Assembly: GCF_000484695.1 (NCBI RefSeq)
Contig: NZ_AXVR01000017.1
Location: 25,241 to 89,240 of the forward strand
Direction of reading: 5' to 3'
DNA: 64,000 nt
Source: Salinispora cortesiana
GTDB lineage: Bacteria > Actinomycetota > Actinomycetes > Mycobacteriales > Micromonosporaceae
The notes below the pieces were generated by a model. That model did not search any database and was not told the DNA's origin. It worked only from the letters and a program-made list of their open reading frames with translations. Numbering within the stretch: position 1 is the first letter of the stretch; every line of letters starts with the position of its first letter. The translations under genes were made by a program, and so were the position numbers. Below are positions 25,248 through 33,492 of this stretch, piece after piece.

Positions 25248-26996
25248 GTGTTCCGCATTATTCGGGGTGAGCGGGGTCTCGCTGTAGCCGGTGTGACCCT
25301 GCTGGGCTACGGGACCATGGTCCTGAGCGGGATGCTCGGTTGGGTGATCCTATTCGCGGCTTCCGCGTTGGTCGTGATCGTTGGCGAGGTCGCACTCGCG
25401 ACCCGGTTCGCGTCGGTCGGCGTGTTGGTGGAACGGGCGGGCCTCGGCCCGACCGTCCGCTGGCTCTTCCGCGACCTGTCCGTGGTGTTGTTGGTCATCA
25501 GTACCGTGGATCCCGGCATCGCCGGAGCAGTGATGACCCTGCTCTTGCCCGCCGGGCTTTGGGCGCTCGCCGTCGGCACCACGACGTTGCAACGGTTTGC
25601 CGAGCGGACGCCCTTCCAAGCGCAGACCCGAAACATTGATCTCGGAGTGTCGGGGCGGAGGCCGGCCCCGCCCCGGTGGGCCCAGCGGGTAGCGGGATTG
25701 CGGATGCCGCTGCTCAACTTCCTGCTCCTGCCGGCGGCAGTGGCGGCGGCCCTGACTGATGGTGCCGCGCCGGTGGGCGCAACCGGCCTACTCACCCTGA
25801 CCGCTGGGTTGGTCGTGGCGGGAGCGTTGGCGATCAACTGGCGGCGTGGCCGTGGCGGCGCCCTCGAAACGCTGCCTGCCCTGCACTCCTGGATGACGCG
25901 AGTGCAGCCGGAGGTGGCCCTCTACTTCGCCGGGCCGGCGAAGGACGTCTACCAGGTCAACATGTGGCTCGCCCCGGTGGAGGCCAGTGGTCGTCGGGCG
26001 GTGGTGCTGCTCCGCAACGAGCAGGCGTTCGCCGCGTTGGCCGACACCCGGCTGCCAGTGGTCAGTGTGCCCGCCGGAGTGGACTTCATGAACCTGGAGT
26101 TCACCTCGCTGCGGGTCGCACTCTACGTAGCGAACGTGGGTGCCAACATCCACCTTCTCCGGGAGCCCGGCGTCCGGCACGTCTTCGTGGGGCATGGTGA
26201 CAGCGACAAGCAGGCCAGCGTGAATCCGTACAGCAAGGTCTACGACGAGGTGTGGGTGGCCGGTAGGGCCGGCCGTGAGCGGTATGAGCGGGCCGCCGTC
26301 GGCGTACGGGATGAGGACATCGTCGAGATTGGACGACCGCAGCTCGCTGGCGTGCGCACGTTCGGTTCGGAGGCTGTCACGCGGCCTTTCACTGTCCTCT
26401 ACGCTCCCACCTGGGAAGGCTGGCTCGACGACGATCTGTACCACACCTCGCTGGTCCTGATGGGCGAGCGAATCGTCCGGGGTCTGCTGCAGAGCCGGCC
26501 CGAGGTTCGGTTGATCTACAAGCCCCACCCGCTGACGGGCTCCCGTTCGCCAAAGGCCAAGGCCGTACACGAGCGGATGGTGGGGCTGATTCGCGCGGCC
26601 GGCGGCGACCCGGAAGCGACCTCATTGGACGGCTCTCGGCACCTCGTGGTGACCGGCCGGGTGCCGGCGCTTTTTGACTGCTTTAACCAGACCGACCTGT
26701 TGGTAAGTGATGTTTCCAGCGTGGTGTCCGACTTCGTGCAGAGTCAGCGACCGTACGTTGTGGCTAATCCCGGTGGACTGCCGGAGGACGAGTTCCGCCG
26801 GAAGTACCCCACCGCACGGGCTGCGTACCTGCTCTCCAGCGACGCCGGCGAGCTGGAGAAGGTCCTGGGGTTGACCCGGGCCGGCGACGACCCGATGGCC
26901 GAGGCGCGACGGGAGCTGAAGACCTACCTGCTCGGCCCGGACGAGCCGAACGCGATGGAGCGGTTCCGGGCTGAGGTCGCCCGCCTCTGTGCCTGA
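25248..26996 (+). CDS. Membrane-anchored CDP-glycerol glycerophosphotransferase family protein (second copy)
   Basis: This 582-residue protein has the same two-part layout as the one at 7680: a hydrophobic N-terminal region (membrane helices between about residues 10 and 200, for example LGWVILFAASALVVIVG) and a TagF-like domain from about 215. Matching blocks are VALYFAGPAKDVYQVNMWLAPVE, HVFVGHGDSDKQASVNPYSKVYDEVWVAG, TVLYAPTWEGW, LIYKPHPLTGS and LLVSDVSSVVSDFVQSQRPYVV. The start is GTG 25248. It probably adds a polyol phosphate, either as primase or polymerase while the other copy does the complementary step. Which does which cannot be told from sequence. Confidence 0.82.
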   Translation: MFRIIRGERGLAVAGVTLLGYGTMVLSGMLGWVILFAASALVVIVGEVALATRFASVGVLVERAGLGPTVRWLFRDLSVVLLVISTVDPGIAGAVMTLLLPAGLWALAVGTTTLQRFAERTPFQAQTRNIDLGVSGRRPAPPRWAQRVAGLRMPLLNFLLLPAAVAAALTDGAAPVGATGLLTLTAGLVVAGALAINWRRGRGGALETLPALHSWMTRVQPEVALYFAGPAKDVYQVNMWLAPVEASGRRAVVLLRNEQAFAALADTRLPVVSVPAGVDFMNLEFTSLRVALYVANVGANIHLLREPGVRHVFVGHGDSDKQASVNPYSKVYDEVWVAGRAGRERYERAAVGVRDEDIVEIGRPQLAGVRTFGSEAVTRPFTVLYAPTWEGWLDDDLYHTSLVLMGERIVRGLLQSRPEVRLIYKPHPLTGSRSPKAKAVHERMVGLIRAAGGDPEATSLDGSRHLVVTGRVPALFDCFNQTDLLVSDVSSVVSDFVQSQRPYVVANPGGLPEDEFRRKYPTARAAYLLSSDAGELEKVLGLTRAGDDPMAEARRELKTYLLGPDEPNAMERFRAEVARLCA

Positions 26997-27012
26997 GTCG
27001 AGGTAGCGGACG

Positions 27013-27047
27013 GAGCGGGGGAGGTCGCCGATGGCCCTCCCCCGTTC
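27013..27047. terminator. Hairpin between convergent genes
   Basis: A stem of 12 bp including one G-T pair (core CGGGGGAGG / CCTCCCCCG) with an 11-base loop between the TagF-like gene and the convergent acetyltransferase gene. Likely terminates both. Confidence 0.7.
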
Positions 27048-27061
27048 GTCATCGGTGGAGG

Positions 27062-27601
27062 TCAGCCCTGCTGTGGCGGGTTGTCCACATCGCGCGAGAC
27101 GACCTCGCCCTTGGCGTTCACCCAACCCCTCGGGCGGGCTGGGTTCCCCACCACCAGCTGGTACGGCTTGACGTCCTTCGTCACCACGGAGCCAGCGGCG
27201 ATCATGGCGTACTCGCCGACCTCGATCCCGCAGACCAGGGTGGCGTTGGCGCCGATGGAAGCTCCACGGCGCACCGTCGTCTCGGTGATCGTCCAGTCGG
27301 GGTTCTGGGCCCGGGGCCGGAAGTCGTTGGTGAAGACCGCGCAGGGGCCGACGAAGACCTCGTCCTCGAGGGTTACGCCCTGGTACACCGAGACATTGTT
27401 CTGGATCTTGACAAGGTTTCCGACGGTGACCTCCGCGTCCACGTACACGTTGCGTCCGATGACGCAGCCTGCGCCGACCCGCGAGGTGGCGCGGATGTGG
27501 GCCAGGTGCCAGACCTTCGTGCCGTCGCCGATCTGGGCGCCGGCTTCCACGTCGGCGGTGGGGTGGACAAAGACCGGCGTACGGTCGTTGGTGTCAGTCA
27601 T
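27062..27601 (-). CDS. Hexapeptide-repeat acetyltransferase (WbpD/WlbB-like)
   Basis: The 179-residue protein is a left-handed beta-helix acyltransferase: imperfect hexapeptides start at VFVHPTADVEAGAQIGDGTKVWHLAHI, continue through VGAGCVIGRNVYVDAEVTVG and end at AASIGANATLV-like RRGASIGANATLVCGIEVGEYAMIAAGSVVTKDV (read in parts). Opening with IGDGTKVWHLAHI and QNNVSVYQGVTLED is typical of WbpD/WlbB, which acetylate the 3-amino group of UDP-GlcNAc(3NH2)A. Its partners WbpB- and WbpE-like are at 13.7-15.8 kb. It is transcribed alone from the right edge of the glycan locus. Confidence 0.85.
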   Translation of the reverse strand: MTDTNDRTPVFVHPTADVEAGAQIGDGTKVWHLAHIRATSRVGAGCVIGRNVYVDAEVTVGNLVKIQNNVSVYQGVTLEDEVFVGPCAVFTNDFRPRAQNPDWTITETTVRRGASIGANATLVCGIEVGEYAMIAAGSVVTKDVKPYQLVVGNPARPRGWVNAKGEVVSRDVDNPPQQG

Positions 27602-27780
27602 GTCAGCTCACATCGTCTCGGGTCTCAATCGCGTCGTAGCATAGCCACCCCACCGAGCCTCCCCGCCGGGCCGCCGCGTCGCCGTCGGCGCGACTGGGTT
27701 GGTGGGGAATCCGCTCTCCCGTCAACCGCCGACGTCTGCGACCATTCGTGGTCAACGAAGGCGAGAGTTGGGGGCACTGG

Positions 27781-28437
27781 GTGCGGATCCTGCTAGTCGA
27801 GGACGACCACCGGGTGGCCGCCGCGCTTACCGGGGCCCTGACCCGGCGCGGTTACGAGGTGGAGCACGCGGCGACGGTCGCCGCCGCGCTCCGCGCGGCC
27901 CCGTGTGACCTGGCCCTGCTGGACCTCACCCTGCCCGACGGGGACGGCACCGACCTGTGTCGGGAGCTGCGGCGGCGCAGCAACCAACTCGGGATCATCG
28001 CGGTGACCGCGCGGGGGGAGGAGCGCGACCGGGTACTGGGGCTGCGGATCGGTGCGGACGACTACGTGGTCAAGCCGTTCTCGATGGTGGAGTTGCAGGC
28101 CCGGATCGAGGCGGTGCTGCGCCGGGCCGCCCAAGCCGCGCCAGAGCGCAACCTGATCGAGGTCGGTCCGGTCCAGATCGATGTGGCGGCCCGTACGGTG
28201 CGCATCCATGCCCAGGAGGTGGCGCTGACCCGTAAGGAGTTCGACGTACTTCTCTCCCTGGCCCGCCAGCCCGGGTCCGCCGTGCCCCGCGATCGGATTC
28301 TGCTCGACGCCTGGGGAACCACTTTCGCCGACCGGCACACCGTCGAGGTGCACGTCGGCTCCCTCCGCGGCAAGCTGGGCGACCCACGCCTGGTGGAGAC
28401 CGTTCGCGGGATCGGCTACCGGCTGCGGAACGGGTGA
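27781..28437 (+). CDS. OmpR/PhoB-type response regulator
   Basis: The 218-residue regulator begins VRILLVEDDHRV; the acidic pocket is E7/D8/D9, the predicted phosphoacceptor D48 in LALLDLTLPDGDG and the conserved lysine in DDYVVKPFS. A winged-helix DNA-binding domain fills the C-terminal half (VALTRKEFDVLLSLARQPG, VEVHVGSLRGKLGDPRLVETVRGIGYRL in parts). GTG 27781 puts the first beta strand in the usual place; a GTG at 27748 would add 11 non-conserved residues. The kinase gene begins six bases after the stop. Signal and regulon are unknown; the TAXI lipoprotein gene next door is a candidate partner. Confidence 0.92.
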   Translation: MRILLVEDDHRVAAALTGALTRRGYEVEHAATVAAALRAAPCDLALLDLTLPDGDGTDLCRELRRRSNQLGIIAVTARGEERDRVLGLRIGADDYVVKPFSMVELQARIEAVLRRAAQAAPERNLIEVGPVQIDVAARTVRIHAQEVALTRKEFDVLLSLARQPGSAVPRDRILLDAWGTTFADRHTVEVHVGSLRGKLGDPRLVETVRGIGYRLRNG

Positions 28438-28443
28438 GGCGCG

Positions 28444-29949
28444 GTGCGTCGCCGCCTGGTGATCAGCTATCTGCTGCTGATGGTTCTGGTCCTGGTCGCC
28501 CTGGAGACCCCGCTCGCGGCCACCCTGGCCAGCCGGGAGACCGAGCGGGTACGTGCCGACCGGCTCGCCGACGCCACCCGCTTCGCGTCGTTGGCCGACG
28601 TGGCGCTGCGCGGCGGCAGCGCCGCCCCGATCGGCAGTGAGTTGGACCGCTACGACGAGCTGTACGGCATCGGCGCCGCGGTCGTTGACCGGGACCGGCG
28701 GATGATAGTCGCGTCGCCGAACTGGCAATCCGCCCCGGGCACCCAGGGGGCGCTCGACGTGGCCCTCTCCGGGCAGCAGGCCAGTGGGCCGGATTCGGTG
28801 CTGCCGTGGGTGGACGGACCGATCGTCGTCGCGGTGCCGATCAACGATGGCGGCGAGGTGCTCGGCGCGGTGGTCACCATAACCCCCACCGACCGGATCC
28901 GGGAGGCCGTCACCCGCTGGTGGCTGCTGCTCGCCGGTGCCGGCCTGCTCGCGGTGCTGGCCTGCGTCTCGACCGCGTTCGCTCTGGCCGGGTGGGTGCT
29001 GCGACCGGTCACCGAGCTGGACGCGGTCACCCACGAAGTCGCCGAGGGTGATCGGAACGCCCGCGTGCAGCATCGGCAGGGCCCACCCGAACTACGCCGC
29101 CTGGCGGCGAGCTTCAACCACATGGCCGATGCCGTCTCCGACGTGATGGATCGACAGCGGGCGTTCGTGGCGCACGCCAGCCACCAGCTTCGCAATCCGT
29201 TGACGGCACTGCGGCTGCGGGTCGAGGAGCTGGGGCCCAGTCTGGGCGACCCGCAGGGCCAGGCCGAGCACCAGCTCGCCCTAGCCGAGACCGACCGGCT
29301 GGCGCTCGTGCTGGATGCTCTGCTAACCCTGGCGCGGGCCGAGCGGACGGAGAATCTACGCCTGACCGTTGACGCGGCGGCGGTCGCCGCGAGCCGGGTG
29401 GCGGCGTGGGAGCCGCTCGCACGTCGCCGCTCGATCACGCTGCGGCTGGACACCGATGCGGCTCCGGCGTATGTGCGGACCGTGCCGACCGCCGTTGACC
29501 AGGCGCTTGATGCGCTGATCGACAACGCGGTGAAGTTCAGCGGCGCGGGGGGTGAGGTGACGGTGCAGGTCCGGGGTCGGGACAACGGGACGACGCTGCA
29601 GGTACGTGACACCGGCCCGGGTATGACGGCCAGCCAGCTCGACCAGGCGACCGAACGGTTCTGGCGGGCGCCGGAGGCACAGAACATCGACGGTGCCGGG
29701 TTGGGTCTGGCCATAGTCGCCGTCCTGGTGGACGCCTCCGCGGGGCGGCTCAGTATGCGTCCGAATCAGCCCCACGGTCTGGTCGCGGCCCTGTGGTTTC
29801 CCGCGTCGCGGCCCTGCGGTTTCCCGCGTCGCTGCCCAACTCCGTCGACGACGGGGAGCAGGAAGTGTCCTGTCCTTCCCCCCGGCGCTGACCGGTGGCT
29901 ACGGTTTGACCGCGTTGTACCAGGCCACTGCCCCGGGGTGCAGTGGTAG
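28444..29949 (+). CDS. Sensor histidine kinase with frame-shifted C-terminal tail
   Basis: The 501-residue kinase has an N-terminal membrane helix (about residues 6-28), an extracytoplasmic domain, a second helix (about 158-185), HAMP, H247 in HASHQLRNPL, the N-box DNAVKFSG, the G1 DTGPGM and G2 GAGLGLAIV. After VAALWFPA, where such kinases end soon, the frame runs on for about 45 residues rich in Pro, Arg and Cys. This tail results from a 23-bp tandem duplication (29783-29828). Removing one copy gives a frame ending at 29891 with SLPNSVDDGEQEV. As it stands the gene overlaps the convergent TAXI gene by 51 bases. Catalytic parts are intact, so the kinase is probably functional. Confidence 0.88.
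   Translation: MRRRLVISYLLLMVLVLVALETPLAATLASRETERVRADRLADATRFASLADVALRGGSAAPIGSELDRYDELYGIGAAVVDRDRRMIVASPNWQSAPGTQGALDVALSGQQASGPDSVLPWVDGPIVVAVPINDGGEVLGAVVTITPTDRIREAVTRWWLLLAGAGLLAVLACVSTAFALAGWVLRPVTELDAVTHEVAEGDRNARVQHRQGPPELRRLAASFNHMADAVSDVMDRQRAFVAHASHQLRNPLTALRLRVEELGPSLGDPQGQAEHQLALAETDRLALVLDALLTLARAERTENLRLTVDAAAVAASRVAAWEPLARRRSITLRLDTDAAPAYVRTVPTAVDQALDALIDNAVKFSGAGGEVTVQVRGRDNGTTLQVRDTGPGMTASQLDQATERFWRAPEAQNIDGAGLGLAIVAVLVDASAGRLSMRPNQPHGLVAALWFPASRPCGFPRRCPTPSTTGSRKCPVLPPGADRWLRFDRVVPGHCPGVQW
29783..29828 (+). repeat. 23-bp tandem duplication near the kinase 3' end
   Basis: Two adjacent 23-base units beginning TCGCGGCCCTG differ at one base (T/C at unit position 12) and are followed by a partial third copy (TCGC). 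Twenty-three is not a multiple of three, so the second copy shifts the kinase reading frame. Confidence 0.9.
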
Positions 29950-30852
29950 GGGCGTGGTGTTGATGGCCGAGCGCTGACTCGTCTGGCCGGCAGCGGGGTG
30001 TGCCGATGCCAACTCCTCGCGCCGCTCCATGAGGAGCCGGGTCAGCTCCCGGACCAGCCACTCCGGCAGGTCGGCGCGGACGATCAGGTAGTTCGGGTTG
30101 GCGACGGTGGTCACCGGGTCCACCCCGTACACCGAGTGAGGAATGTCCCGGGAGACGTAGAAGCCGGGGTGCTGGGCGCGAAGCGGCGTACTCCACGAAC
30201 CCAGCTCGATCAACTGGACGCGTCGTTGCGCGGCCAGCGTCGTCACCGCCCCCACCGGTAGGCCGCCGGAGAAGAAGAACGCGTCAATTTGGCCGGTCCG
30301 CAGTGCCTCGACCGAGTCGTCCAGGCCGAGCCGCTCCCGGCGTACCGCATCCCCGGCGAGCTGGGCCACGTCGAGCAGTCGGGACGTGGTGATCTCGGTG
30401 CCGGAGCCTGGTGCCCCCACGGAGACCCGTCGGCCCCGCAGGTCGGCGAGGGTGCGGACGCCGCTGGTCGGGGTGGTGACGAGATGTAGGAGGTCATCGT
30501 AGACGCGGGCCACCGCGGCCATGGTCGGCGCGGCCGGGACGGCGGGAAGCACGTCGGCCTGGGTAAAGCCGAGTTCTGCCTCGCCCGCGCCCACGAGTTG
30601 GATGTTCTCCGCCGACGCGGCGGTCACCAGTACCTCAGCCTCAACGTTCGGTAGCTCCCGATTGAGGATGGTGGCCAGTGACTGCCCGAAGGCGTAGTAG
30701 ACGGCGGTGGGACTGCCGGTGGCGATTCGGATCTGCACGGCTGGCGGAGGGCCGTGCTGGCATCCGGTGAGGCCCGGCAGCGCCATCGCCAGGAGCAGTA
30801 CCGGCAGCACCGCGTCGCGTCGGCGACCTGGGATTCTGATCACGCGCTGCAC
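29899..30852 (-). CDS. TAXI-family solute-binding lipoprotein
   Basis: The 317-residue protein has a signal peptide with lipobox LTGC (residues about 28-31), so it should be anchored to the outside of the membrane. The rest matches the TAXI (TRAP-associated extracytoplasmic immunogenic) family: QIRIATGSPTAVYYAFGQSLATIL, GAGEAELGFTQADVL, LRGRRVSVGAPGSGTEITTSRLL, IDAFFFSGGLPVGAV. TAXI proteins bind glutamate-like or other small acids for TRAP transporters. No TRAP permease gene is present here. The gene is convergent with, and slightly overlaps, the kinase gene, suggesting a sensing role with the two-component system. Confidence 0.85.
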   Translation of the reverse strand: MQRVIRIPGRRRDAVLPVLLLAMALPGLTGCQHGPPPAVQIRIATGSPTAVYYAFGQSLATILNRELPNVEAEVLVTAASAENIQLVGAGEAELGFTQADVLPAVPAAPTMAAVARVYDDLLHLVTTPTSGVRTLADLRGRRVSVGAPGSGTEITTSRLLDVAQLAGDAVRRERLGLDDSVEALRTGQIDAFFFSGGLPVGAVTTLAAQRRVQLIELGSWSTPLRAQHPGFYVSRDIPHSVYGVDPVTTVANPNYLIVRADLPEWLVRELTRLLMERREELASAHPAAGQTSQRSAINTTPLPLHPGAVAWYNAVKP

Positions 30853-30936
30853 TGTGCGTGGTACGAGTGGCCGGGCGCAACCCCGGTTGTCCGTCGATGC
30901 GGTCCCGGCGTTTGCCTCGCCTGCCCACCGAGGAGA

Positions 30937-31608
30937 TCAGACGGCCACTATTTCGGGGGGCGGTGGCCCCAGCTTCGTGGCCTGCATGATCCGTTCGCGG
31001 GCCGGTCCGTGCGGCACGCTCACCAGATAGCAGCCGGTCCCGGGGCGCAGTATCGCCGGCGCGTCCAGCAGGGCGGCGCTCCGGACAAGAATCGCCGCCA
31101 GGTCCCGGTCGGTCACCCGGATCCCAAGGATGTGCCGGCGGATGTGTCGGCCGCCGGCCAGCAGCGCGGCCCGCCAGGCTGCTGCGGCCAGCCGGGTCCG
31201 CCCCACTCGTCGGGCGCCGGACGCGCCGCGCACCGGCGCACCGATGAGTTCCCCGCGTCCGCGGTGCCAACTGGCGTCCAGCATGGCGGCGTACCCGGAC
31301 TGTTGGGCCGGTGCGACGGTCAGCCGGTGCAGCTCGTAACGGCGGCGCAGGCCGCCGACGGCGCGTTCATGCGTGACCGGAACCTCGAGCTGGTAGAGCA
31401 GGTGGCGGAGCCGCTGCGCCGCGTCCTCGCGGTTGAATTCCACCCACTCGGGTGGGTGGACGGGGACGCCGCGCTGGCGTCGGGCCGTCGTCGGCGCGGT
31501 CACACAGCGCAGGAGACAGGCGGCCTCGAACCCGGCGGTCAGGGTCAGCCAGTCCAGCGGGTGCGGGGTCGACGCTGACCGGGGACGGTCCAGAAGGGTC
31601 GGGTTCAC
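30937..31608 (-). CDS. Hypothetical protein, no family recognised
   Basis: The frame is open from 31683, but GTG 31608 has AAGGAG seven bases upstream and is the better start, giving 223 residues. I do not recognise a domain. The protein is rich in Arg and Ala, has no clear membrane helix or signal peptide, and contains LDWLTLTAGFEAACLLRCVTA, GYAAMLDASWHRGRGELIGAPV and PAILRPGTGCYLVSVPHGPARERI. It lies 84 bases upstream of the TAXI lipoprotein gene in the same direction and may share a transcript with it. Codon use looks like that of its neighbours, with G or C in most third positions. Confidence 0.6.
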   Translation of the reverse strand: MNPTLLDRPRSASTPHPLDWLTLTAGFEAACLLRCVTAPTTARRQRGVPVHPPEWVEFNREDAAQRLRHLLYQLEVPVTHERAVGGLRRRYELHRLTVAPAQQSGYAAMLDASWHRGRGELIGAPVRGASGARRVGRTRLAAAAWRAALLAGGRHIRRHILGIRVTDRDLAAILVRSAALLDAPAILRPGTGCYLVSVPHGPARERIMQATKLGPPPPEIVAV

Positions 31609-31754
31609 CTCGGGACTCCTTATCGGCGTCGGATTTCCTCTACGGTGACGGCTGTCACAGGGGTAGGGAACCGATTGGGCCAAGCCTTGAGGAAATCTTG
31701 CGGGAGTGGCGGCGGGGGCGGGCGGCGCGGCCGGCGGGCGCGATGACGGTCGCC

Positions 31755-33407
31755 CTACCTCCAGGGCCGGAGCGGTGTCTGTGGGTGATACACCCGATAC
31801 CCAGCGAGGTCGGCGATGAGGGCGGCGTCGGCTCGCCCACCCAGCAGTTGACGCAGCCGCTGTTCCTGCGGCGATCCGGTCTCCACCACATACCCGGGCC
31901 GGCTCGCCGCCGCCACCCGGGCCCAGTAGGCGGGGTAGCGGTTCTGTCCCGGGGCGAGCCCGTCGTCCAGGACTCCGCAGGCCACCCGCTCGCCCGTGTT
32001 GAAGATCAGGCGATTGCAGGTCCAGTAGGTCCCGTAGACCTCGTGGGGTCCGGCTGCGCGCAGCGTGTCCGCCAGTTCCCGGGCGGCGCGTTCGTCAGCC
32101 CGGGGAGCGCCGGTGTCGGTGGCGACGAAGAGCACCGTGACCAGCGCAGCGGCGGCGGCGAGGGCAGCGAGGAGCGCTGCGGCGAGCGTGCCGGCCAGCC
32201 GTTCAAACAGGCCGGCTGTACCCCGCAGGGCCGCGACCGCCACCTGCCAGAGCGGCCACAGCACCGCGGGTAGGGACAGGTGCAGCAGCGCCAGGTAGCG
32301 GGCGTTGGAGAGGGGGTCGGTGGCGGCGAGTGGGCTGCGCGCGTACGACAGGAGGGTCAATGCCGCGCCGACGACCAGCGCGAGGTGCACGATCGGGGCG
32401 ACCCGCGCGGCGCGTCCGGTGGCCCGCCGATACGCGAGAACCGCGACCACGGTCGCGATCCCCAGCAGCGCCGGGTAGAGCAGGCCGAACCACGCCGGCC
32501 AGCGACCGCAGCCGTCGATTGGGCAGAGTCCTGTGGCCAGCGGCACCCCCTCTAGTACGGCACCGGAGAACCGCTGGGCCAGCGGCGGGTCCGGATCGTC
32601 GTCGGTGTTGACCGCGCGGAGCACCGACAGCGGGTCCGTACCGGGGCCGGCGGTGAGGTAGTACGCGATCATCGGTGCGACGCCGAGCGTGACCCCGGCG
32701 ACCAGCAGCGCGCCCGCCCAGCCGAGCAGGTCGCGGCGGGCCGCCCAGAGCAGCGCTAGGGTGGCGGCTCCGACGTAGGGCAGGATCAGCCAGTCGGACC
32801 AGACGGCGACTCCGGCGAGCAGGCCGAACAGGCCGACAGCCAGCCGGCGGTGCCGGAGCGTCCCCTGGGCCAGACCCACCACGACCAGCAGCATCAGCAG
32901 CACTGCCACCTTCCCCTCCGGGCGCCCACCCACCACGGTCAGTTGGTCTCGGACCACCCGCTGCGAACCGAGCGCGAGCAGGCCGACGACGAAGGTGGCG
33001 AACCAGGGGGAGCCGATCCGGCGGGTCAGCCGATGGATCAGCCAGAGGAAGAGCGCGTAGAGGGCCAGCAGCGGCAGCCGCAGCACCGGCCAACTGGGCC
33101 CGAGGAGCGCGAGTAGGGGCGCGGCGAGGTATGACTCCAGCATCCCCATGTAGTGCTGCCCGTACAGGAATACGGGCCGCTCCTCGCCAGCGGCGATGTG
33201 CAGGGCGGCGAGTCCGAACGTCGCCTCGTCGCTGTTTGATGGCGGGACCGTGGACAGCGTGAGGAGTAGGCGGTACCCGACGCCGGCCACCCCGAGGGCC
33301 AGCGCGACGAGTGCCGGCGGGTCCAGCCGTGGGCGCCATCGCCCACGGCGCGGTAGAGGTTGCGACACGACCAGGCCCCCGTCATCCTCCTCACCGGAGT
33401 CTGTCAC
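31755..33407 (-). CDS. GT-C fold membrane glycosyltransferase-like protein
   Basis: From GTG 33407 (GGAG five bases ahead) the product has 550 residues with about ten membrane helices and a soluble C-terminal domain of about 120 residues. PPSNSDEATFGLAALHIAAGEERPVFLYGQHYMGMLE contains the acidic pair SDE in the first external loop, which is typical of the catalytic site of GT-C transferases that use polyprenyl-phosphate sugars (PMT/ArnT/GT39-like). The open frame continues upstream to 33614 but lacks a good start and would overlap the App1-like gene. Acceptor and donor are unknown. Confidence 0.72.
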   Translation of the reverse strand: MTDSGEEDDGGLVVSQPLPRRGRWRPRLDPPALVALALGVAGVGYRLLLTLSTVPPSNSDEATFGLAALHIAAGEERPVFLYGQHYMGMLESYLAAPLLALLGPSWPVLRLPLLALYALFLWLIHRLTRRIGSPWFATFVVGLLALGSQRVVRDQLTVVGGRPEGKVAVLLMLLVVVGLAQGTLRHRRLAVGLFGLLAGVAVWSDWLILPYVGAATLALLWAARRDLLGWAGALLVAGVTLGVAPMIAYYLTAGPGTDPLSVLRAVNTDDDPDPPLAQRFSGAVLEGVPLATGLCPIDGCGRWPAWFGLLYPALLGIATVVAVLAYRRATGRAARVAPIVHLALVVGAALTLLSYARSPLAATDPLSNARYLALLHLSLPAVLWPLWQVAVAALRGTAGLFERLAGTLAAALLAALAAAAALVTVLFVATDTGAPRADERAARELADTLRAAGPHEVYGTYWTCNRLIFNTGERVACGVLDDGLAPGQNRYPAYWARVAAASRPGYVVETGSPQEQRLRQLLGGRADAALIADLAGYRVYHPQTPLRPWR

Positions 33408-33492
33408 AGGCGCTCCGTTGGGCGGAGCGGTTCGGTGCCCCGCCCGTTCGCCTGACGTGGCCGGGGTAGATCGGTTGTGGCAGGGTGGCCGT

